A stretch of 64,000 bases of DNA, from contig CAIIXF020000003.1 in NCBI GenBank assembly GCA_903813345.2, forward strand, positions 30,021,248-30,085,247. The letters are read 5' to 3'. The position numbers and the translations under genes are program-made. Position 1 is the first letter of the stretch, and every line of letters begins with the position of its first letter. Source of the stretch: Owenia fusiformis. Its lineage: Eukaryota; Annelida; Polychaeta; Sabellida; Oweniidae. Under the pieces are notes generated by a model. The model saw only the letters and a program-made list of their open reading frames with translations, had not been told where the DNA came from and made no database searches. Below are positions 12,774 to 22,512 of the stretch, in pieces.

Positions 12774-13262
12774 CACCTTTACAAAGCCAAATAAAACACC
12801 TTTACAAAGCCAAACACCTTTTTAAAGCCAAACACATTTATAAATCCAAACACATTTGTAAGGCAAAGCATCTTTATAAAGCCAAATACCTTTTTAAAGC
12901 CAAACACCTTTATAAGGCCAAACACATTTGTAAAGCAAAGCACCTTTATAAAGCCAAATACCTTTTTAAAGCCAAACACCTTTATAAGGCCAAACACATT
13001 TGTAAAGCAAAGCACCTTTATAAAGCCAAATACCTTTTTAAAGCCAAACACCTTTATAAGGCCAAACACATTTGTAAAGCAAAGCACCTTTATAAAGCCA
13101 AATACCTTTTTAAAGCCAAACACCTTTATAAGGCCAAACACATTTGTAAAGCAAAGCACCTTTATAAAGCCAAATACCTTTTTAAAGCCAAACACCTTTA
13201 TAAGGCCAAACACATTTGTAAAGCAAAGCACCTTTATAAAGCCAAATGCAAAACAAAATACC
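12774..13262. repeat. Higher-order satellite, 72-bp period made of 18-bp subunits
   Basis: The subunit is CCTTTATAAAGCCAAACA with variants (CCTTTTTAAAGCC, CATTTGTAAAGCAAAG). Groups of four subunits repeat with near identity about five times. The minus strand is open for 169 codons here with a 24-residue period, but this follows from a period divisible by three and lack of stops, not from coding selection. The array stops about 75 bases before the acceptor of the exon at 13338. Confidence 0.9.
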
Positions 13263-13337
13263 TTTATAAAGTCCTTTATATACAACATATAAATTAATGT
13301 CTTAATTAATAATAGTTTTGCAATTTTCTGATTTCAG

Positions 13338-13442
13338 GGCCACAACCCCGGTGCTATCTCCATCGTGCATGTGCTTACAGACAAGAAGGCACAGTCATTG
13401 CTCTTCAAGTCTCCCGTCTTCAAACCACAAGTTAACCTCAAG
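13338..13442 (+). CDS. PLEKHG4-like: PLEKHG4-like RhoGEF, SEC14-domain exon 2
   Basis: Thirty-five codons, phase 0 at both ends, with acceptor TTCTGATTTCAG and donor GTATAT. The peptide starts GHNPGAISIVHVLTDKKAQ and ends KPQVNLK. It supplies the central strands of the SEC14 fold after the GLTILV helix unit; the IxxVHVL strand followed by a short loop is typical of SEC14 domains in Dbl-family exchange factors. The exon is squeezed between two tandem arrays: a 72-bp-period satellite upstream and an ACTGTACATCAAT minisatellite that begins within a few bases of the donor. Confidence 0.75.
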
Positions 13443-13445
13443 GTA

Positions 13446-14130
13446 TATACTCTAATGTACATCAATACTGTACTCTGTATAATGTACATAAATACTGTAC
13501 ATTTTAGATTTATATGACTTTTCTGTACATCAATATTGAACATCAATACTGTTCATGTATAGTATTCATAAATACTGTACAGTTTACAATTATACCACTG
13601 TTTCGCAGATCAATATTGAACATCAGTACTGTACACTGTATAGTATACATAAATACTGTACAGTTTACAATTAAACAACTGTAATGTACATTAATACTGT
13701 ACACTGTATAGTTTATATAAATACTGTACAGTTTATACTGAACATTTCATACTACTGAACTATACATTAATATTGAAGATCAGAATTGTACATCAATATG
13801 CCACATAAATCTACTACTGTACTGTACACAATTATTGTATATCAATACTGTAAATCAATGTTGTACATCAGTACAGTATATAAATACTGCACATCTACCC
13901 TGAAGATCAATACTTAAAGGTGTACATAAATACTGTACACCAGTACTGAAGATCAATTATACAGTGTACATAAATATTGTTCATTTGTGTGCAGAAATAC
14001 TGTGCATCAATACTGTACAGTGTACATCAATACTGTGTAGTTTACACCAAGTCTGCTGTACTGTATATGTATATCAAAACAGAATATACATTTTGTACAG
14101 CAATACTTGTGTATTGTAGATCAGTAATGT
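13446..14130. repeat. Degenerate minisatellite of TGTACATCAATACTGTAC units
   Basis: Dozens of diverged units of roughly 18-20 bases combine TGTACAT(C/A)AATACTG with AGTTTACA or CAGTGTACA spacers. The array begins almost at the donor of the preceding exon. TGTACA is palindromic, so the tract can form many small hairpins. Confidence 0.85.
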
Positions 14131-14406
14131 GCATCTACAAAAATAGATCAATCAAATGAAACAATTCTTCAGTTTTCTCAAGAACTATTTTAAGAATACT
14201 GAGATGGATTCCATGCAGGGTCAAAACTATTAAGTTAAGTGGAACTTTTCAGCAGTCATTTAAAATACATAAATCTCAATCTCCCATGGAATAAGTTAGC
14301 CATGATATGCCATTATAAGCAAAGCTTTCTCAAAAAGAATATTCAAGTAGCTTTTTATAGTGAAAATTTTCTTGAAAAAAGTAAAATACATTGGTATCAT
14401 TCAGCA
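14131..14406. other. Intron, nothing notable
   Basis: Plain AT-rich intron between a minisatellite and a fold-back region. Confidence 0.5.
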
Positions 14407-14675
14407 GCGTTATAAGTTATTCAATGATTTGAAGTGCAATACAGGATATACTCTGCTCGAGAAATAACGTATTAGAACTAAACGAAGTCGAGTGCCAATA
14501 CAGAATATCGTGAGCAGAATATATCCTGTATCGCACTTCAAATCATTCTATAACGTTTTTATCGTGTGATCATCTGTATTGCGACTGAGAATGTCCCCTC
14601 TGTACCAATATTTTCTGTATTGCGACGGAGATGATCAATGGGGACAATCTCAGTAGCAATACAGATTGGTACAGC
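14407..14675. repeat. Two adjacent fold-back (inverted repeat) structures
   Basis: The first pair of arms lies at about 14407-14459 and 14509-14558, about 50 bases each with a few mismatches; both hold a TTGAAGTGC..ATACAGGATATA block in opposite orientation. The second pair lies at about 14571-14598 and 14643-14671 (ATCTGTATTGCGACTGAGA and its inverse). They may be ends of one palindromic MITE. No protein is encoded. Confidence 0.7.
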
Positions 14676-15165
14676 ACAAGAACTGAACAACTGATGTTGG
14701 ATCTCACTACCCCGGTGTGTATTGTATGTATAGTTGTATGTATAGATTATCTTCTCAAGTTCAAGTTTTGGTTAGAAAACCACAAATGTGAACAAAGATA
14801 AGGGTGGCTGTGGGTTAATCTCTGATAACCTATTTACCTGCCATATCTCACCTTGTGTTATCTGATTCTATGTATCATTGAAAAGCAAAGAAAAAACATT
14901 GGAAAGCACAACAAGAATAGAACTCAATAAATGATGAATTTAGCAGAAATTTAATCATGCATTATTTAAGGGTTCTTAATAAAATTGTTCTTTTTTATCT
15001 TATAATATTCATTGTAGTTTTTTCCTCCAAGGATATTACTCAACAATAATTTCCTCAAGATTCATTCATATATACCAGAGCTGAATTTAAGAAACCTGTT
15101 AATCTCTGTGAAATATACTGAAAAGCATTAACATGCTATAACTAATGCTTCCTTTTGTTTTTCAG

Positions 15166-15282
15166 ATTGACCTGCTGACATCTATTGACAAATTGTACAG
15201 GTTTGTCTCCAAGTCTCAACTTCCCCCAGAGATGGGAGGTCAGTTCAGCCACAACCACAATGAATGGGTCACGTTTAGAATG
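15166..15282 (+). CDS. PLEKHG4-like: PLEKHG4-like RhoGEF, SEC14 C-terminal exon
   Basis: Thirty-nine codons, phase 0 at both ends, acceptor TTTGTTTTTCAG and donor GTAAGT. The peptide runs from IDLLTSIDKLYRFV through QLPPEMGG and NHNEWVTFRM. The pattern QLPxxxGGxFxxxHxEWVxFR is the end of the SEC14 domain in PLEKHG4/puratrophin-1-type exchange factors, where a QL(T/P)xxLGG motif and a following H-x-x-W mark the domain's C-terminus. This is the most diagnostic exon for the family call. Its last bases and donor have been amplified downstream into a 31-bp minisatellite. Confidence 0.8.
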
Positions 15283-15690
15283 GTAAGTCAATGATTGGGT
15301 CACATTTAGAATGGTGAGTCATTGAATTGGTCACATTTAGAATGGTGAATCAATGAATGGGTCACATTTAGAATGGTAAGTCAATGAATTAGTCACATTT
15401 AGAATGGTAAGTCAATGAATGGGTCACATTTAGAATGGTGAGTCAATGAATGGGTCACATTTAGAATGGTAAGTCAATGAATGGATCACATTAAGAATGG
15501 TGAGTAAATCAGTGGGTCACATTTTGAATTGTGAGTCAATGAATGGGTCACATTTAGAATGGTAAGTCAATGAATGGATCACATTAAGAATGGTGAGTAA
15601 ATCAGTGGGTCACATTTTGAATTGTGAGTCAATGAATGGGTCATGTTTAGAATGGTAAGTCAATGAATGGGTCATGTTTAGAATAGGTAA
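15256..15690 (+). repeat. 31-bp minisatellite derived from exon end plus splice donor
   Basis: About thirteen units follow the exon, of the form GTCACATTTAGAATG then GTAAGTCAATGAATGG. The founder unit is the exon's own last 20 or so bases together with its donor. Several copies keep a perfect AATG|GTAAGT or GTGAGT, so the tract offers many donor-like sites. Using any downstream one instead of the first would read through V-S-Q and then a TGA at 15292-15294. Confidence 0.92.
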
Positions 15691-15699
15691 TTTGTGTGT

Positions 15700-17845
15700 A
15701 TGTCATATTATGAATCATGAGTGAATGTGTTTGTCACTTTGCATTATACACTCAATATAAGTAAATTATTTTCCCCTTGTGATAATATTAACTGGCACCC
15801 CAATTTGAGGTCTAGTTGTAAATTTATTGGAAATTGATTCAGGTTTTATCAAACAAATGTGATATAAAGAGGGCAGTTTAATCCTTATGGTTCGGGAGAG
15901 GAGAACGGGTTTCCATATGTGACCAATATACCTTTACATCCTTTATTACATTAAAGGCCAGCTGTGATTTGGGATGGGGGAGACTTATCTAATTTACTGT
16001 CAAAATATTTTGAGATAATTTAACTTCAAATAAAAGCAATGGGAGCTTTTGTTCTGTAATAAAAAAAATCCTTGGAAGTACCCATGATATTTGAGGTGTT
16101 GTGACTGTGAGCCACATTATGAAAGATCGTAGCTTTCTATCAGTCCTAGCATTTTGCTACTTTGAAAACAGGAAAATGTAGAGAGTATCAGATTGAATGA
16201 ACTTGGGGTATTAAACTCATTGAACTCACATCTGAATCACACAATAATATTGGATATACAAGAAGTGTCAATATTGATGATTATGTAAACTTATTCAAGT
16301 CTAAGATTTTATGCACATATATGAGATGGGATTTGTGTTATTCTCCAGGACCTTCGGCCATGCATTGTATCATTTCACTTATCCTCCTTTGAGGAAGTCA
16401 CTAATCTGTGTATTGTGTTCATACACTCCCTCCTTCTTTGGTACGTCTGTTTGATATTTTTATTAAAATGGTTCTAGTCAGGATGATACACTTCAAGGTG
16501 TTATAGTAATTGCATCTTGACAAATCCAGGAAATCAAGTACTATTGAAAGGTCATAACAATTTACCCAAGTATCCTCAACAGATTTAGATGCTGAAATGT
16601 CTGAATCTCTGGACTTATTTGAATTGTTTATGGTTTTGATTTCCCCACCATGAAGTGATGAGTCTGATGACATTTGTGACTTTGTGACCAGAATTGAGCA
16701 TCCGTCTTTCTTGTTTGCATCCATCATCTGTCGCAAATATTTCTTACATTTTTAATTGCAATTGAAACCAGGTGATCTTGTCATGTTATTGCCTTTCAGT
16801 CCTTGGGACCATTGCCTTATCTCTGCACATTAGATTGAGTATTGATAACCTCAACATGGGAAGGGGACTGATTTTCATGTAAAGTACAGTATTTACACGT
16901 ATTTTTCTTCTCAAATCACATGAATAAGTAAAAATGAAGAAAAATGAAATGAATACAACCATAATTTATTTTATTGCATAAAGGGGTTTAATGTGAGGGA
17001 GTGGGGGGGGGGGGGGTGGGGGTAATGTCACCTGGAGTAGAACAGAATAGAGACCTCCCTTATACCGGTATAAGGTCATGGTCACAAATGATGTTTTCAA
17101 ATACTAAAGTCAAACATCCTTAGAAATGAATGTTAACCATTAAATGTCCATCTTATATGTTTTGATGTGTTTAACCAATGGTCATTAAGAACTAAAGCTA
17201 ATGGGTGGTAAGAATTATGGGATTGACAACCTGTTGTGTCAAATATTTAGTTTTCTTGTATTACCCCGGATTACAATCTGCAGCTCCTCTTAAGAATATT
17301 TACACCGTTTTATAAGTTATTTGCACTATTTGTGAATATATTTGCACTATTTGTGAATATATTGACATTATTTGATCATGTTTTCTTAAAATGTTTGGCC
17401 CCCATGTAGCATTCTCTAGCCTCCAAATCCCCTTAAAATCTCCAGTTCATTCATCGAAGTATCATTTTTGTATTGGCTCTGGATGTCTCTGCTTGGAGGT
17501 TAACATTTAGTGTGAGTGGTCAGTTTGTGTTATTGTGTGCGCATTCCATTTTGGGAAACATGCGACATATCATGTTAAACCAAATCTGCAAATCATTCCT
17601 TAAAATTGTATGTTCATTTGGAATAAAAGATTTATATCTGTGATACAACGAATGTCAGGTAAGGTTGTGATAAACTTTATTGGGATATGGCAATATTTTA
17701 TGCATGAAAAGCAGACTAATTGGACATCACAAATGGCAGTGTCTTTTTTGATGATACAAAAGCAATACAAAATTCCTTTGATTGACATTCTGAATGCTGA
17801 TTTTTGTAGAGTATCATGTTTAAAACTATTGTTGTGTATTTACAG
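15700..17845. other. Intron, no gene supported
   Basis: Contains a long G run near 17002-17018 and two copies of a TTTGCACTATTTGTGAATATAT unit near 17320-17362. A 105-codon minus-strand open frame at 16419-16736 is serine and asparagine rich with no domain I recognise. Confidence 0.45.
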
Positions 17846-17966
17846 AGACTGGAGCCATTTCTGGAGAATTGTCGTAGCGTTGCACGATTTCTAGTCCATG
17901 TGATGCAGTCGATTACATCAGACAACTCCCTTCCAATGACAACAGAAGAGGCACAGACCATGCTAG
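17846..17966 (+). CDS. PLEKHG4-like: PLEKHG4-like RhoGEF, first spectrin-like helix exon
   Basis: Acceptor TGTATTTACAG and donor GTCAGT. Forty codons plus one base, so it starts in phase 0 and ends one base into a codon. The peptide RLEPFLENCRSVARFLVHVM then a polar stretch ending TTEEAQTML is amphipathic and helical. An (L/K)xPFxxxxxxxxxFL helix right after the SEC14 domain is the arrangement in PLEKHG4, where spectrin-type repeats link SEC14 to the DH-PH module. It joins to the exon at 18315 through a split GAA codon. Confidence 0.75.
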
Positions 17967-18314
17967 GTCAGTATACAAGAAACATAACATGTACATGTAC
18001 AGTTGTTTACCCTTCTAAAGGTGGACTGAATAGATTGTGCACCTCTGCAATATTGGAAGTGAAATCAAAGGTTCACAATTCAAGGCCAAGTTGAATGGAT
18101 GCATTTAGGTTATTTAAAATGTTTGCAGGAAAACCTTGTAATTATAATAGAGGTAGACAACTTGTTCACTTATCCTCTTGACCTCTTAACATTTGTACAA
18201 ATTTGAGGTAGAAAATGGGTAAAATGAAAAAACTACAGTTGAATGAGTTCCTCAAAAAGTTTGAATTAGAATCTTTAAAAATCAGGTTTATCATTATCAT
18301 ATCGTCTGTTGTAG

Positions 18315-18441
18315 AACGTCACATGAAATATGTCAAGACTAGTTTGGAACATCCCCAGTTGGTGGCGCTGCAGTCAGAAGGTGACGATCTCCTAAAGTAC
18401 ACAGAGTTCGACATCTCTCTCACCAAGACTGAGGATTTCAA
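18315..18441 (+). CDS. PLEKHG4-like: PLEKHG4-like RhoGEF, spectrin-like repeat exon
   Basis: Acceptor CTGTTGTAG and donor GTAAGT. The first two bases complete a glutamate codon from the previous exon, and the last two bases start a lysine codon completed by the next. The peptide is RHMKYVKTSLEHPQLVALQ, then SEGDDLLKYTEFDISLTKTEDF. The unit H-P-x-L-x-x-L-x-x-E-G-x-x-L-L, a helix with small loop, matches the equivalent part of PLEKHG4-type spectrin repeats. Predicted cytosolic. Confidence 0.75.
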
Positions 18442-20027
18442 GTAAGTTAAGGTGCATGGGGGGAGGGTCAGGTATTTGTGGTATTTTTAAGAGTACATGT
18501 ATCATGACCATTCCAAATCTTTGGATTATTCCAATACACACAAGCTTTCCTGTTATTTTCATACAAAACCCACAATGAAAAACCAGCTAGGACGAAAGAA
18601 AAGAATGCGTTCATTGCAACTTAAGTCTGATAAGACTAGAACTGAATCAAATTGATTATTCAATTTTAGGAAAAAGTAAATATTCTTGATCGTTTAAGTT
18701 TTGATCCTGAACCTTTATCTGGTTTATTTTGTGTTTATGTAGTCACTTGATGGCAAGTTAATGGCTCTCAGTTGACGATCATTAAAAATATTTACTTATG
18801 AAATTAAAAGTTTCCAAAAGTTTATATCAAACAAGTTTCAAAGTTTCATTTCCCCTTTTATTAAGTTTCATTTCCCCTTTTATTTACGTTCAAACCTTTG
18901 ATGCAGAATTATAAATGTTTCCATTGGAGGGCTACCCATTCAAATAACTGAATACAGATTTACACTTATTTTCTTTTCTAGTAGAAATTCATTGATCATG
19001 GATACCTCTGTGACTGCTGCTAAATTCATTTAATGAAGTGAGAAATAAACTCTGCTGTGATTTTTAACAGGAGTCATGATTTGTCCTCAAATGAGCAATT
19101 AAATACCTCAAATTGAAATGTGACTACCATGAGTGATAATACTAGTCCTGCTTAGCCCATGTGCCCAGCCTCTCAAACATCCTCTACAATTGTACTTGTG
19201 TTAGTAAATAGCTACTCTGAATTCACATTGTTACCACCTTGCTGGGACAGTTCTGGGAGTTTTAGTGCTAGTTTAGGAGGCACTCATTTTACTATATCAA
19301 CCTAAGCAATATGTGACATCATAGTGGCGGTCAATATAGCATTTCAGACCAGTCGAGAATGCATTTAACGACCTGCGGCCCTCGGTCCAATATTTCACTA
19401 TATTGCCTGCAGAAATGACATTATTGTACCATTGGCTCACCACTCCCTCTGACTATTTCAGATGAATGCACTAAGATCTCAATGGTCTCAAATGAAGTTA
19501 TCATTGGAATCTGATTATAATGTGAATGTTAGCTACTTATTATAGGCAGAATATATAACATCTGATTGGATATGAAGCTTGATCAAAGAATCATTGCTTA
19601 TTTCCAGAGTGTATATGATGCTGACCGCTGGTAAAGGGTTGTAATTAGGCATCTCATTATAATTAATGAAACACCCATATATTAATCCAGATCTCTCAAC
19701 ATTGAACTGACACGATGTACTTTGCAAATATTTTCATATTTCCTCACAGTGTAAATATAACAAACGCTGGCATAAATAAAAGGCATTTTTCCAATATTGT
19801 CTCAAATACCGAAATCAGACATGTATTGGTATTTTTAATTAAAAATCCAAAGATGTTTATTGGGATATGAATTTGAAATGAAAATAGAAGATATGAACAT
19901 GATGATATTATCTCAAACATCAAACATAGATCACAATATTTGATTATCTGGCTAACTAGTAAATTCCTTTAGTGCTTTAGGGTTTGTATACACACATTCA
20001 AAAATTTTAACCTGTGTTTGGTATTCA
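18442..20027. other. Intron, no gene seen
   Basis: AT-rich intron with a short direct duplication (AAGTTTCATTTCCCCTTTTA twice, about 18839-18883). No other structure found. Confidence 0.5.
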
Positions 20028-20028
20028 C

Positions 20029-20231
20029 AGGGTGACCCAAAAAATGCAAACCTCTAATTTTGGAATAACTTTCTCAACTATGATGGAATCTTCTTGAATT
20101 TTATTGTGTAGATAGTGTTCAATCTTTGAAACACTGGAATGCAGTGAATGTGGGTATATAGCATCAATATGTTTTGTATCACAATAAAGTTTATTCGAAA
20201 ATTAGTCGGCTGCATTTTTTCGGGTCACCCT
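20029..20231. mobile_element. MITE with GGGTGACCC inverted ends
   Basis: The left end AGGGTGACCCAAAAAATGCA is mirrored by TGCATTTTTTCGGGTCACCCT on the right, giving about 20 bases of terminal inverted repeat with one change. The length of about 200 bases and absence of an open frame indicate a non-autonomous DNA transposon. I could not identify an exact target-site duplication. Confidence 0.7.
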
Positions 20232-21383
20232 TTACCAGCTTTTATCAAACAATTCTGGTAGCATCATCATCAGAGGTTGACATTTTTAGTATGTAAGGAT
20301 TTTATTTTTGAAATAAGGTATGTTTGAATGATTATAGTAAAATAAGTGGATTTTACAGCGCATTATTGATCTACAAAATTTGATTGAAATAAAAAGTTCA
20401 ATTTACATTTCTGAATTATTTAATTTAAGTTAATCCATTGGGCATACCTCATACTGGGCTCTAATTGATTTTCTTTGGTATAAAAACATTTGACTAGTCA
20501 AGATGGACCATACTTGACATTATTTCAAATATTTTTTATTGTCATTTAGCAGGAAGTCAAATTAGGTACATAGTCATAAAAAACATTCTCTTTGAATCCC
20601 TACATTGATTGACCATTTAAAGTTCATAATTTGGCAATAAAAGTCAATTATTTTACGGTATGTCAGTAACCTTTGCTGATGTTTGTTTATATTTATTCTA
20701 GATATTTACTTTGGCTTTTTCAAATCCTGATCTTTGATATCTTTTGTTAATGAATCAATTTTTTTTATGTATGGTGCAGCATTTCAAGACATTTATTTGA
20801 ATATATTGTGTCAATATTTCAGATTTGTTAGCTTTAAAAACAGAATTTGATAACATGGAGATTTTATTCAAAGTAGTATAAAGATATCAAAATAGATTTA
20901 CATTAGCCTTAAGCAGTGAGAAATATATAACTTATGGAGCATTAAAGATATGGTCAGCAATTTATGACAGAATATAACATACGTCATTCTGGTCTTTTGG
21001 TCACGTTTAAGTCAACATCGAAGTCTTAAATTGAATGATAACGAGTGTAAAACAATCATTGTGAAATAAAATGTTCAACATCTAAGTGGTTTATGCAGTT
21101 TTATAGATTAAAGAAATTGTTTTAGGTTTGTGTTAATGGGTATAGAATCACCATAAACCTAAAAAACAGAAAAATACAAAAACAAAACATTAAAAAATAA
21201 CTCTGTGATCCCTCACATTTTGTAAAAATGTTGATGACAAATATAACAATAGTTTTAAAACGAAGTGAATCTTGAATTATGAGATTTGAAAGTTAGACAC
21301 GTTAAAGCTACAGTCTTATATACAATGGAGAATATTCTTTGAAAATACTGAACTCCACTAAAATCTGAACTTATTTTTTGCAG
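20232..21383. other. Intron, no gene seen
   Basis: AT-rich intron sequence leading to the acceptor at 21383; no repeats or open frames that I can support. Confidence 0.5.
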
Positions 21384-21522
21384 AGATGCCATAAATAATG
21401 CCAAGAGTATGTACAAAGAAGTCCAGGATACCATGTACAAGCTAGTGAAATTGGCGGATAAGAGACGGGATAGACTCGATCTTTGTCTTTCGCTACGGGA
21501 ATTTGAGGAACACTCGAGCCAG
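21384..21522 (+). CDS. PLEKHG4-like: PLEKHG4-like RhoGEF, spectrin-like repeat exon
   Basis: Acceptor TTATTTTTTGCAG and donor GTAGGA. One base completes the lysine codon of the preceding exon, then 46 codons end in phase 0. The peptide DAINNAKSMYKEVQDTMYKL followed by ADKRRDRLDLCLSLREFEEH is a long charged helix pair ending HSSQ, typical of a spectrin repeat. It runs smoothly into the exon at 55651 (VLSWLCNEGEEIL), giving the L-x-x-x-E-x-x-x-x-Q-V-x-x-W pattern of PLEKHG4-type proteins. The following intron is 34 kb. Confidence 0.78.
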
Positions 21523-22279
21523 GTAGGAATTTTATTATATCTGCCATAATGACATATTTTTATCGTCACCATTTTGTGTGACCATCATTTAATTTGGCAT
21601 TGGAGTTTGGCATATGGCATCCACTGTCTGTAACAAACAGTAACGCAAGCAGGTGATAGAATTTTGTTATGGTGATGCTTTATTTAGGATTGTAAATTGT
21701 GTCGTCTCCTTTTAAAGTACTCTAACTTAACAGAGCCCTTCATTCATTTATTAACATGATTACCAAACCTTTGCACATTTTGACAACTTCTACTACAATC
21801 TACTAATCCAGTCTTTGAATATATTTAATTCTTGTCAAATCTTTCCACAATTCATTAATGCTTTATCTCCCAGAGGGAATGTTTTCATAATTAAGTTTCC
21901 CAATCTCAAAAGTGTTGCGTTAAAAACTTGTCCCTGTCAATTTCAATCAATGACAGTTGAGCAAGCCATTCACTCCTTATTCATTCAGTAATAAAATGGA
22001 CAATAGAATAGGAAGCTTCATTTATGCAATGTTAACCATGCTTGACTCGGAGGTTAATTTCATTTGTGGCGAAATAATTTCATTGTTGGCTCTTGATGTC
22101 AACACCAGAGGGCCTCGTTGAGGGTGACACGCCAAAGTGGTATCAAGAGGATGACAGGATTGTTGAAATGTAAATTTCAAGCACTGTTCATTTTTATTGC
22201 AATTATGCATTACCGGATGTGTTGTGTGTATCAGAGTAGATGCCACACAAATGTTGATGATCTCCCTTGAATTGAAGAA
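21523..22279. other. Start of the 34-kb intron
   Basis: No gene or clear repeat. A region around 21557-21640 weakly resembles the repeat near 26167. Confidence 0.45.
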
Positions 22280-22512
22280 ATGGGGGTGCTCTTCCCAAGC
22301 AATGGGTGCTCTTCCCAAGCAATGGGTGCTCTTCCCAAGCAATGGGTGCTCTTCCCAAGCAATGGGTGCTCTTCCCAAGCAATGGGTGCTCTTCCCCAGC
22401 AATGGGTGCTCTTCCCAAGCAATGGGTGCTATTTCCAAGCAATGTTTGCTCTTCCCAAGCAATGGGTGCTCTTCCCAAGCAATGGGTGCTATTTCCAAGC
22501 AATGGGTGCTTG
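22280..22512. repeat. 20-bp minisatellite CTTCCCAAGCAATGGGTGCT
   Basis: About eleven to twelve units with few variants (CCCAGC for CCAAGC, ATTTCC for CTTCCC). Because 20 is not divisible by three, each strand's frames translate to a 20-residue period; several frames are open on both strands. These are repeat artefacts rather than genes. Confidence 0.95.

Noticed and set aside
12779-13288. 169-codon minus-strand frame with 24-residue repeats
   Set aside because: Produced by a 72-bp satellite whose period is a multiple of three; no start context or homologue recognised.
16419-16736. 105-codon minus-strand open frame
   Set aside because: Serine, lysine and asparagine-rich with no recognisable domain, inside an intron; an ATG after an AG is present but no partner exon was found.
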